Source of the DNA: Isoetes taiwanensis | Taxonomy: Eukaryota > Streptophyta > Lycopodiopsida > Isoetales > Isoetaceae | Assembly: GCA_021234155.1 (NCBI GenBank) | Contig: JAJEKV010000004.1 | Span: 15,431,059 to 15,495,058 of the forward strand | Length of the DNA: 64,000 nucleotides | Direction: 5' to 3' | Shown: piece by piece, positions 44,991-55,130 of the stretch | How positions within the stretch are numbered: position 1 is the first letter of the stretch | Layout: each line of letters starts with the position of its first letter | Position numbers and translations under genes: made by a program | The notes under the pieces: generated by a model | What the model saw: the letters and a program-made list of their open reading frames with translations, nothing else | Told to the model about the DNA's origin: nothing | The model's database searches: none

Positions 44991-45463
44991 AGGGCATGCG
45001 GTGGGAAAATGTAGCACTGCGGGCAGAACCCACAACAAAACATACTAATATGGTCCTTGGGACATGTTCCCAAATGACACATTTACACCCTACTCAAATC
45101 CAAATGACTAATACAAACAAACTGGTCCAAAATGATGGCTGACGAAAAGAGCCTCTCAGAATCGTGGCAAACTTTGAAAGTTGATATCTTGAGTTCTAGA
45201 CCTCTGTTTGACCTGCACTATAGCTCGTTGGATTCGTATCGCCGAAATACATCCATTGATGTAGGATAGATTGTGTATTATGGAACTGTCACCATCTGTT
45301 TTTACAGAAAAACGACCTGCTGTAACCCAAAAGTTCTCCACAAATTCTCTGTAATTGGAGCTATGCCAAATCTGAATCCCTTAAAATAGCACTTCTCTTT
45401 CAAAATAAGGCCTGAGGTCTTCTCCATTTCTGAGATTAAGCAACAATTCCCCTTTTGGAATGA
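44991..45463 (-). other. 3' untranslated region of the gag-protease element
   Basis: No gene. No clear polypurine tract was found next to the LTR (element strand CATTTTCCCACCGCATGCCC). Confidence 0.45.
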
Positions 45464-46404
45464 TCAACCAACTCCAACCCTATCAAGTAAGCATCTTCCA
45501 AATAGAAAAATGCAGATAACATGTAACAACCACAAAAAGTGTGGCCAAAGAACAAGCCACAGTCCAATAACCTGCTCAAATATTACTGCAGTAGCATACC
45601 AATGTGGCAAATCTGATGTAATGTAATAGAACTTGCTAAACTGACATATTCCAGGTTTGTTATTAGTCTCAAATGGTGCAAACAAACTTTTATGAGCATC
45701 TTTGGCTGCTGCACACTGAGATAAAGTGATGTTCATGTTCAATGTCCCATCCTTTATTACATAGTCATGCTCAAATTTACTCACCTCTTCCAAACTTTCA
45801 TGCTCAAACATAAAAGGAACTAGTCTTTCTTGATTCTCAGACTTCTTCGAACTCCTACAATGCTGAAACATAGGTCTGAACCATTCTAGGTACACTTCAT
45901 TCATCAAAGCATCAAAAATTTGCAATTCTAGCTCATGGTTTAGTGCCACACCATCCAAGCAAGTAAATTTCTCCAGTTGAGGCATGTAACAGTCTTGTTC
46001 AGCTGGTATACATGTCTCAAATCTGAAAGTTTCATAAAGAGGACTGCTATCATGACTGTCACTAATTTCAAGAGCATGTAACATATCTCCAGAGTGATCA
46101 ATGCTTTCCACCTCTAGCTCACATAATAATGGTTTATCATCATCCAAAATTGTTTCATATGTGTGAAAAATCTCAAACTCAGGGCTGCTCAAGCATCTAT
46201 CACTTTCTTTCTCATGACAATGCTCAAACTTATCGTTTTCACATAAAAGAACATGCTCATACTCTTCAACCATGTGAGATGTGATTAGATTTACCTGATT
46301 TCTGTTTGTCCCATCCATGCTTGATTTCAAAGGATGATCTATATTCACTCCGCTGCCCGTATCTATGTTTGCTCCTTTGACTAAATATCCATTGATACTC
46401 ACAT
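45464..46404 (-). CDS. ORF2: retropepsin start fused to an unknown protein with a membrane segment
   Basis: Uninterrupted for about 312 codons. Translation from the first in-frame codons gives a PFLCDV-like start, then VKGANIDTGSGVNI, where D-T-G-S is a retropepsin active site. After that the homology ends. About 230 residues of an acidic, Cys/His-containing unknown region follow (VEEYEHVLLCENDKFEHC), and the C-terminus is strongly hydrophobic (IGLWLVLWPHFLWLLHVI), a likely membrane helix. It has no ATG near its start and is in the -1 frame relative to gag, whose stop at 46399 lies within the overlap. It may be made by frameshifting or be a deletion fusion. An envelope-like role is possible but unproven. 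Confidence 0.6.
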
Positions 46405-48047
46405 CGCAAAGAAATGGCCCTGGATCCTTGGATTGCCGAGTGGTGGCTCCATTCTCCTCTTATCGGCATCATTTGATATGATTTGTTGGACTGAAATTTC
46501 TGATTTTGTTCTTCCCCCTAACTCTTGCAACAAATTTGGAGAATAATGTATCAATTGCTTCAGAGTAAGTGTAACTTTAGTGGCCAAAACTTGACTGATC
46601 ACATCATCTTCATTTTGAATTTTCTCATCCACCATAGGAGGCATCACTATAGGCTGATTTTCTTCTATAGACTGAAACTGTTCTGTGGGCAGCACATTGA
46701 ATTGCACCTTCTTAGGTGCTGATACCTTCAAAGCTTGTTCCTTCAAAGCCTTTGGAAAAGAGGTCTTAGTCTTCACCGCAATTGGCACTACTCTTGGTTC
46801 TTGCACCACCGTTTGTGATCTTGTAACCGCATTTACTTCTCCAATCTCTTCTTCTTGCTGAAATGGGTCACTGTCTACCTCAACAAATCCACAATTTACT
46901 ACTGATTTTGCCTTTTCTTGCTTCTTAAGCTCCTCAATAAGAGCCTTAACTTGAGGATTATCAATGTACTTTGCATCTTGAATGCGAACATCATTATTAG
47001 GAAGAGGTACTGATTCAAACACTTGCTGCTTTGGTGGATACTTGTTGGTTGCCCATTCTGGTTTCCCATGAATTTTCCAACAAGTAGTTTCATCATGCTT
47101 GAATTTATCACATAACTTGCAATACAAATGAGCCTTACTTGGATACCATCCCTGTTTTGGCTGCACCATTTGTGTGGAGCCCATTGGAGCTTGTTGGGCA
47201 ATTGGAGCTTGTGGCATCATTGGAACTTGTGGTATGATAGGTGCTGCCTGCATTGGTTGAATAGGAATAGGTGTCTCTTGTTGCATAACAGCAAATACCG
47301 GATTGGCCCTCTCAAAGAATCTCTTCTCCCTACATTCTTGATCATTATGGCCCTTGATTTGGCATCTTGAGCAGAATTTCAGCAATCTACATGTAGTATC
47401 AGAATGTCCAATAGACCCACAATACTCACAAGTAATAAATTGAACCTCCCTTGGCTTCTCACCAATTGTAAGCTTAGAAATCTTGGCTGCAATATCCTCT
47501 GTTTTATGCTCTGGAGCAGCAACCTCATGAATGTATCCCAACTTATCTTCAGCCTTGAGTGCATACTTTTGTGCCTCTAGTAATGTTGTAGGCTGTTTGC
47601 CCTTCACCTTATGAGCAATAGCTCGTTTCAGCCCCTTCACATACCATTGAATATCCATTTCATCACTCCTTGCAATCTTCCAATGAACCCGGCTTTGAGA
47701 ACCGCAATATACCTGACGATTATACTCTCTAATTGATTCATCTTTTTTGTGTGAAATTGGTCCACCTTTCCATAGTCTTATCCTTACCATGAACTTTTGA
47801 TAATTAGCAATGAAAGCTTCCTTTAATTCCTGATATGTCATGGTATCTCGCTGAGTTTGTGCCCATTCCTCCACCGAATCTTGCAAAGAACTATGAAACC
47901 AAAGCAAATAATCACGGTAGGTAACTTACATTCTTGGCAATACCTCTCAAACTTCACAATATGCTTCAAAGGATCCCGATCCACCAGATCATCAAACTTT
48001 GGAATCCCATTGTCCGAAAAAACCCCATACCATAGGTGGTAATACAA
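46399..48047 (-). CDS. Gag of the pol-less element
   Basis: The main frame 46399-47907 (502 codons) is open. It contains a capsid core (WAQTQRDTMTYQELKEAFI, then a YVKGLKRAIAHKV stretch), a zinc knuckle CEYCGSIGHSDTTC, a second CSRCQIKGHNDQEC, and later a CKLCDKFKHDETTC. These are three CCHC-type motifs with slight variation. A Gln/Pro/Met-rich stretch lies between. The N-terminal part (KFDDLVDRDPLKHIVKFERYC) is in another frame at 47838-48047, so one frameshift near 47895 breaks it. It packages element RNA. Confidence 0.8.
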
Positions 48048-48472
48048 TCATCTCCGCCTCTTTTGGGTTTCTTGAAATTGGAAAAACGAAATTGAATCTC
48101 CTTCAATTTGAAAAACGAAATTGGATTACCTTCTAGATCGGTAAATGGAATCAAAACCTCGGATCTCGAGAATTAGACCCCGGATCTTCTCCCAAATCAA
48201 AACGAAATTGAATCTTGATGCAATTTTGAGCCCAAAGATTGACTCACCGGTCCTCTTCTTGTTACGATGGAGCTTGGTGGGATATCCTTCTTACTTCCCT
48301 TGGGCATAAAATTATGCTCCCCTTGTCAAATTTTACTCCACAAATCAATTACGGCAAAATCCCTTTCACACAAGAAATTGCTTCTTTCTCAATGGTGTCG
48401 TTCTTTACCGACGATCACCCAATACCAATGGTAACAACTCCTTTTTCAATGGAAATTCTTGCAACAGAACAA
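48048..48472 (-). other. 5' leader of the gag-protease element
   Basis: Low coding content. It includes a short duplication of CTTGAAATTGGAAAAACGAAATT-type text at 48070-48125 (two copies, about 37 bp apart). No PBS could be recognised next to the LTR. Confidence 0.45.
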
Positions 48473-48741
48473 GGCAATGCACAACACAAAGATTCATCAT
48501 CTCCATAGCTAGATCAAGCAAAACACTCTCTCCTCAATACACTGTCCTCTGTTCTTCTCTCTCTGCTCTGATAATACAGTGGTCATCATGGATACGTGCA
48601 AATATCTTGCACGCGTGCATGTGCGTATATCACTCCATATACGGTATATGGTCTCCTATAGTGGTGAGTATGGTGAGTGGTGAGTGTGGTGACGAGTGTG
48701 GTGCGTGGTGATGAGTGTGGTGAGTGGTGACCACCCCAACA
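48473..48741 (-). repeat. 5' LTR of the gag-protease element, inner 64 bp missing
   Basis: It matches 44713-44990 closely and ends at the GGAAT target duplication. The part equivalent to 44649-44712, which would adjoin the PBS, is absent. Confidence 0.82.
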
Positions 48742-50970
48742 GGAATTCAATTGTGCAGAGAAACAAAGGCATGAAGAGACAACTCACCTGTAGATTCTCA
48801 CCCCATCAAAATGCCATTGCAGAAAGAAAGAACTATACCATCCTAAATGCTGTGAGGAGTATGCTTAAGTACACTAGCCTAAACTTTTTTTGGGAAGAGG
48901 CAGTCAAAACCTCTATTTATGTACAAAACTTATTGCCCTCTAGTAATATAAATGGTGCTCTGTCCGAAATGCTTTGGAATGCTAAAACTCTTACTTTTGA
49001 CAGATTAAAAGCTTATGGATGCTTGGCATTTGTTCACATGTCTGAATAACTCATGTAATAACTTGATGACAGTGCATATATCTCTTACCTAGTTGGGTAT
49101 GATGATCAATCTAAAGCCTATAGGCTTTATGACCCAAGGAGCAAAGGAATATCGATAAGTAGGTATGTTGTGTTTGATCAAACACAATACTACAAGGCAA
49201 TTCCAAAAGTAAACTTGCATGATGAGGTCGTAAAGGACAAAGGGAAGCTAAAGGGTGATACAACCAAAATAAAATGCCATAAACCAAGAGTCAGATTTAA
49301 CATTGATGACATGGAAGATGTTGAAACTAAAGTGACTAATGCCATTGTAGATTATGAGTCTGTGCAAGTTCAATCTGAAGTTTTTCAACAAGAGGAAGTA
49401 CCAGTAGAGTAGCCTGAAAGAAAAAGAAAAACTGAAGCTCGAAGGTTACAACAAAATACTACAGCAAATCATGAATTACTTGGACGAGACATGCATAGAA
49501 GGAGCAAGGGACTAGTAGAGAAAGGTGAGTTATATGACCTATTTGAGGTTCTGATGCTTTCAGATTTGACTATGCCTAAAAATTACCCAGAGGCAATGAA
49601 TACATTTAACAAAGACAAGTGGCTCAAGGCCATGCGACATATAATGGCATTCTTTAAAAGAACTGAGACATATAAGCTTATAGACATGCCAAATAATAAG
49701 AATATGATTGGCTCTAAATGGCTTTTTAAAGTTAAAATAGGGGCAGATGGTATTACACCAAAGTATAAAGCTCGTCTTGTAGCTCAAGGATTCTCACAAA
49801 GAAAATGGCAAGACTATGAAGAGACCTTCTCACCGCTGGTTAAAATGAATAGCATTAGAATGCTTTTATTTATTGCAAATGCATGTGACTTGGAGATTCA
49901 TCACATGGATGCGAATACATCATTTTTAAATGCAAGGTTAGAGGAAGAAATATATATGTGACAGGCATTGGGATTTGAGGAAGGAATAGAATAGAATAGA
50001 ATAGAATAGAATAGTTTTTTTAACGTCCACGGATAGCTATCTCAGAGTGCAAGGCTTCATCAATCTCAGAAATGATGGCAATCTATATAAATTCCAAGGT
50101 GGAGATGAGTGGTGTATTATAGCCCTCTATATTAATGACAACGTTGTGATCTCAAAAGGAATGAAGATTTTAGAGCAATGCAAATAGATACTCAACTGAA
50201 GATTCCAAATGCCTGACCTAGGGGAATTAACAAAGTTCTTGGGAGTCAAAGTACAGACGGATAAGAAAAATAAGAAATTGACATTAACACAAAAGGGACA
50301 AATAGAATCAATGTTGGAAAGGTTCAAAACGAAAGATTGCAAATCTTGGAAAATACTTGTAGTATCCAGAAGCAAAATATCTGAGGAAATGCACCCAAGA
50401 AGAGATGAAGAGAGAAATGAAATGAGAAATATCTCATATAGATCACTATTTGATTGTCTGGCATATGTAGAAGATGGCTCAAGGACTGAATAGCATATAT
50501 TGTCAATATGCTAAGTAGATATTTGAATGATCTAGAAAAGGAGCATTGGATTGTTGGAAAGAGAGTACTTAGATATCTCAAAGGCATAGGAAATTGTGGA
50601 ATTACATTCTGTATAGAAGACTTGAACCTCGGAGCATATTGTGATACAAACTGGGGAGGGGACTTGGTTCAGAGGAAATCCACATCTAGATACTTGATAT
50701 TTTTGGGAGGAGCACCTATAGCAAGGAAATGCGAAAAGCAAACCTTTACTGCCATGTCCAGTGCAGAAGCAGAATATGCCTCTGCAACTTTGGCTGCTAA
50801 AGAATTAGTTTGGAAAAGAAGACTAATCGATGAACTTGGCATTAAACATGATCCGCCTGTAGAAATGTTGTGTGATAATACAAGTTGCATAGCTATGTCT
50901 AAGGATCTTATCCTGCATGAAAGATCCAAGCATATTGATAGAGGTGGGGAATACCTCTCAAATGAATTCA
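48742..50970 (+). pseudogene. Copia pol block A: integrase, RT, RNase H
   Basis: First of four related blocks. Integrase from the QLTCRFSPHQNAIAERKN motif (catalytic Glu) through VQNLLPSSNINGALSEML (48770-49050), then its C-terminal region to about 49480. RT starts near 49550: KWLFKVK, YEETFSPLVKM, HHMDANTSFLNA. The segment with the YGLKQ box is deleted at 49984-50030 and replaced by a retroposon tail. The active-site box reads YIND in place of YVDD. RNase H (50508-50970) has SSAEAEYASAT and ends in HERSKHID, fused to RGGEYLS of block B. Non-functional. Confidence 0.85.
49984..50030 (-). repeat. Truncated retroposon with (GAATA)n in block A
   Basis: (GAATA)n followed by TTTTTTTAACGTCCAC is the reverse complement of the retroposon 3' end CGTGGAYG-TAAAAA-(CTATT)n. 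It replaces about 85 bp of RT present in blocks C and D. Confidence 0.75.
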
Positions 50971-53055
50971 AAGCATACTAGGGAACCAAGGCATGAAGAG
51001 ATAATTGACCTGTAGATTCTCACCCCTGCAAAATGGCATTGCAAAAAGGAAGAACCTTGCCATCCTAAATGCTATGAGGAGTATGCTTAAGTACACTGGC
51101 TGAAACATTCTTTGGGAAGAGGCAGTCAAGACCTCTATTTATGTACAAAACTTATTGCCCTCTAGCAATATAAATGATGCTCTGTCCAAGATGCCTTGGA
51201 ATGCTAAAACTCCTACTTTTGACAGATTAAAAGCTTGTGGATGCTTGGCATTTGTTCATGTGCCTGAAGAACTAAGGTAAAAACTTGATGATAGGGCATA
51301 TATCTCTTACCTAGTTGGGTATGATGATCAATCTAAAACCTATAGGCTTTATGAACCTATAGGCTTTATGGCCCAAGGAATAAAAGAATATTGATAAGTA
51401 GGGATGTTGTGTTTGATGAAACACAATACTACAAGGCAATTCAAAAAGAATAGAATAGAATAGAATAGAATAAAATTTTTAACGTAGAATAGAATAGAAC
51501 AGAAAAGTAAACTTGCATGATGAGGTTATAGAGGACAAAGGGAAGCTAAAGGATGATACAATAGAAATAAAATGCCATGAACCAAGAGTCAGATTTAACA
51601 TTGATGACATCGAAGATGTTGAAACTAAAGTGACTAAAGCCATTGTAGATTCTGACCCTGTGTAGGTTCAATATGAAGTTTTTAAACAAGAGGAAGTACT
51701 AGTACAGCAATTTGAAATAAAAAGAAAAACTGAAGCTCAAAGGTTACCATAAAATACTACAGTAGATCATGAATTACTTGGATGAGATATGCATAGAAGG
51801 AGCAAAAGTTTAGAAGAGTAAAAGGGTGAGTTACATGACCTATTTGATGTTTTGATGCTTTCAGATTTGAGTGTGCCTAAAAATTACTCAGAGGCATTGA
51901 ATGCATCTGACAAAGAAAAATGGCTCAAGATGATGCAACATGAAATGGCATCCTTTAAAAGGACTGAGACATATGAGCTTACAGACATGCCAAATAATAA
52001 GAATATAGTTGGCTGTAAATGGCTTCTTAAAGTCAAAACAGGGGCAGTTAGACCAAAGTATAAAGCTCGTCTTGTAGCTCAAAAGAAAAGGGTAAGACTA
52101 TGAGGAGACCTCACCTCTAGTTAAATTGAATAGCATTAGAACGCTTTTATCTAATGCTATTGGAGATTCATCGTGTGGATGTGAATACATTATTTTTAAA
52201 TGCAAGGTTAGAGGAAGAAATACACATGAGACAGGCACCAGGATTTGAGGAAGGAGATAAACTAAGATATGATGGCAATCCATATAAATTCCAAGATGGA
52301 GATGAGTGGTGTATTATAGCCCTCTATGTTGATGACAAAATTGTGATCTCAAAAGGAATGAAGATTTTGAAGCAATGCAAACAGATACTTAACCGAAGAT
52401 TCCAAATGACTGACCTAGGAAAAATAAGAAACTGACATTAACACAAAAGAGACAAATAGAATCAATGTTAGAAAGATTCAAAATGAAAGATCGCAAACCT
52501 TGGAAAACGACTGTGGTACCAAGAAGCAAAATATGCCTAAGAACAGATGAGGAGAATGAGAAATATCTCATATAAGTCACTAGTTGGTTGTCTGGCATAT
52601 GTAGCAAACTGCTCAAGGACTGACATAGCATATATTGTCAATATGCTAAATAAATATTTGAATGATCCAGGAAAGGAACATTGAACTGTTGGAAAGAGAG
52701 TACTTGGATATCTCAAAGGCACAGTAAATTGTAGAATTACATTTTGTATAGAAGACTTGAACCTCAGAGCATGCTATGATGTAGATTGGGGAGGGGACTT
52801 GGATCAGAGGAAACCCACCTCTGGATACTTAATATTTTTGGGAGGAGCGCCTATAGCATGGAAATGTAAAAAGCAAGCCCCTACTGCCATGTCCAGTGCA
52901 TAAGCAAAATATGTGTCTGCAACTTTGGCTGCTAAAGAATTAGTTTGGGAAAGAAGACTAATGGGTGAACTTGGCATTGGACATGATTTGCCTACAGAAA
53001 TGTTGTGTGATAATACAAGTTGCATAGCTATGTTCAAGGATCATGTCCTGCATGT
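50935..53055 (+). pseudogene. Copia pol block B: integrase, RT, RNase H
   Basis: It begins at the fused HID-RGGEYLSNEFKAY junction, where RNase H end and integrase start share GATAGAGG. Integrase (50940-51850) has several stops. RT (51852-52435) keeps YVDD in LYVDDKIV, but YGLKQ is missing and the frame shifts at 52090. Part of the segment between RT and RNase H is deleted near 52425. RNase H runs to LHV at 53055, where block C begins inside its integrase. The DIHERSKH end seen in A is lost here. Confidence 0.82.
51448..51502 (-). repeat. Truncated retroposon with (GAATA)n in block B
   Basis: Inserted between CAAGGCAATTC and AAAAGTAAACTTGC, which are continuous in blocks A, C and D. AAAAG occurs on both sides as a possible target duplication. 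It carries (GAATA)n and TTTTTAACG in the reverse orientation. Confidence 0.75.
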
Positions 53056-55130
53056 TTCTTTAGGAAGAGGCAGTCAAGACCTCTATTATGTACAAAACTT
53101 ATTGCCCTCTAGCAATATAAATGGTGCTCTGTCCGAGATGCTTTGGAATGCTAAAACTCCTACTTTTGATAGATTAAAAGCTTATGGATGATTGGCATTT
53201 GTTCATATGCCTGAAGAACTAAGATAAAAACTTGATGACAGAGCATATATCTCTTACCTAGGGTATGATGAACACTCTAAAGCCTATAGACTTTATGACC
53301 CAAGGAACAAAAGAATATTGATAAGTAGGGATGTTGTGTTTGATGAAACACAATACTACAAGGCAATTCCAAAAGTAAACTTGCATGATGAGGTTACAGA
53401 GGACAAAGGGAAGCTAAAGGGTGATACAAATAGAAATAAAATGCCATGCATCAAGAGTCAGATTTAACATTGATGACATGGAAGATGTTGAAACTAAAGT
53501 GACTAATGCCATTGTAGATTCTGACCCTATGTAGGTTCAATATGAAGTTTTTCAACAAGAGGAAGTATCAATGGAGCAACCTGAAAGAAAAAGAAATACT
53601 AAAGCTCAAAGGTTACAATAAAATACCACAGTAAATCATGGATTACTTGGACGAGACATGCATAGAAGGCGCAAAACACTATCAGAGCAAAAAGGTTAGT
53701 TACATGACCTATTTGAGGTTCTGATGCTTTCAGATTTGAGTGTACTTAAAAATTACTCAGAGGCATCGAATGCATTTGAGAAACACAAGTGGCTCAAGGC
53801 CATGCAACATGAAATGGCATCCTTTAAAAGGATTAAGACATATCAGCTTACAGACATGCCAAATAATAAGAATATAGTTGGCTGTAAATGGCTTTTTAAA
53901 GTCAAACAAGGCAGATGGTATTATACCAAAATATAAAGCTCGTCTTGTAGCTCAAGGATTCTCACAAAGAAAAGGTCAAGACTATGAGGAGACCTTCTCT
54001 TATCTGGTTAAAATGAATAGCATTAGAATGATTTTATCTATTGCAAATGCATGTGACTTGGAGATTCATCACATGGATGCTAATACATCATTTTTAAATG
54101 GAAGGTTAGAGGAGGAAATATATATGAGATAGGTATCGATTTGAGGAAGGAGACAATAAAGTTTGGAGTCTGAAAAGAGCAGTTTATGGCCTCAAACAAT
54201 CACCTAGAGAGTGGTACAAGTGTATGGATAGCTATCTCAGAGAGCAAGGCTTCATCAAACTCAAAAATATGTATATAAATTCCAAGATGGAGATGAGTGG
54301 TGTATTATAGCCCTCTATATTGATGACAACATTGTGATCTCAAAAGGAATGAAGATTTTGAAGCAATGGAAATAGATACTCAACCAAAGATTCCAAATGG
54401 CTGACCTAGGGGAATTAACAAAGTTCTTGGGAGTCAAAAGTACAGACGGATAGGAAAAATAAGAAACTGACATTAACACAAAAGGGACAAATAGAATCAA
54501 TGTTGGAAAGGTTCAAAACGAGAAATTGTAAACCTTGGAAAACATCTGTAGTACCAAGAAGTAAAATATCTAAGCAACTGTGCAAGAACAGATGAAGAGA
54601 GAAATGAAAAGAGAAATATCTCATATGGATCACTATTTGGTTATCTGGAATATGTAGCAAACTGCTCAAGGACTAACATAGCATATATTGTCAATATGCT
54701 AAGTAGATATTTGAATGATCTAGGAAAGGAGCATTGGACTGCTGGAAAGAGAGTACTTAGATATCTCAAAGGCACAGTAAATTGTGGAATTACATTCTAT
54801 ATAAAAGACTTGAACCTCAGAGCATACTGTGATGCAGACTGGGGCGGGGACTTGGATCAGAGGAAATCCACCTCTGGATACTTGATAATTTTGGGAGGAG
54901 CACCTATAGCATGGACATGCAAAAGGCAAAGCTCTACTACCATGTCCAGTGCAAAAGCAGAATATACCTCTTGGCTGCTAAAGAATTAGTTTGGGAAATA
55001 AGACTAATCAGTGAACTTGGCATTGGACATGATCAGCCTACAGAAATGTTGTGTGATGATGCAAGTTGCATAGTTATGTCCAAGGATCCTCTCCTGCATG
55101 AAAGATCCAAGCATATCGATAGAGGTGGGA
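53056..55130 (+). pseudogene. Copia pol block C: integrase, RT, RNase H
   Basis: It starts within integrase at the TTTCTTTAGGAAGAGGCAGT position (a FLWGEA-like motif). Compared with the A-to-B junction, about 130 bp are missing. RT (53724-54500) contains KWLFKVK, SFLNGRLEEE, YGLKQSPREWYK in a shifted frame, and a YIDD active site. RNase H (54560-55130) has YCDADWGGD and LCDDASC and ends in HERSKHID fused to block D. There are multiple frameshifts. Confidence 0.83.

Larger units (their letters stand above)
44649..48741 (-). mobile_element. Gag-protease LTR element without RT or integrase
   Basis: A 4,093-bp reverse-strand insertion in the copia locus, flanked by a perfect 5-bp target duplication GGAAT (44644-44648 and 48742-48746). 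Its LTR is 342 bp on the left; the right copy is recognisable over 269 bp. Between them lie only gag, the start of a retropepsin and a second ORF. This matches the description of TR-GAG-type non-autonomous elements, which need another element's enzymes to move. Confidence 0.88.

Noticed and set aside
45464-46402. ORF2 starting with Met at 46402
   Set aside because: The codon there is GTG. The frame is open upstream, so the N-terminus probably comes from a shift out of gag and not from an independent start.
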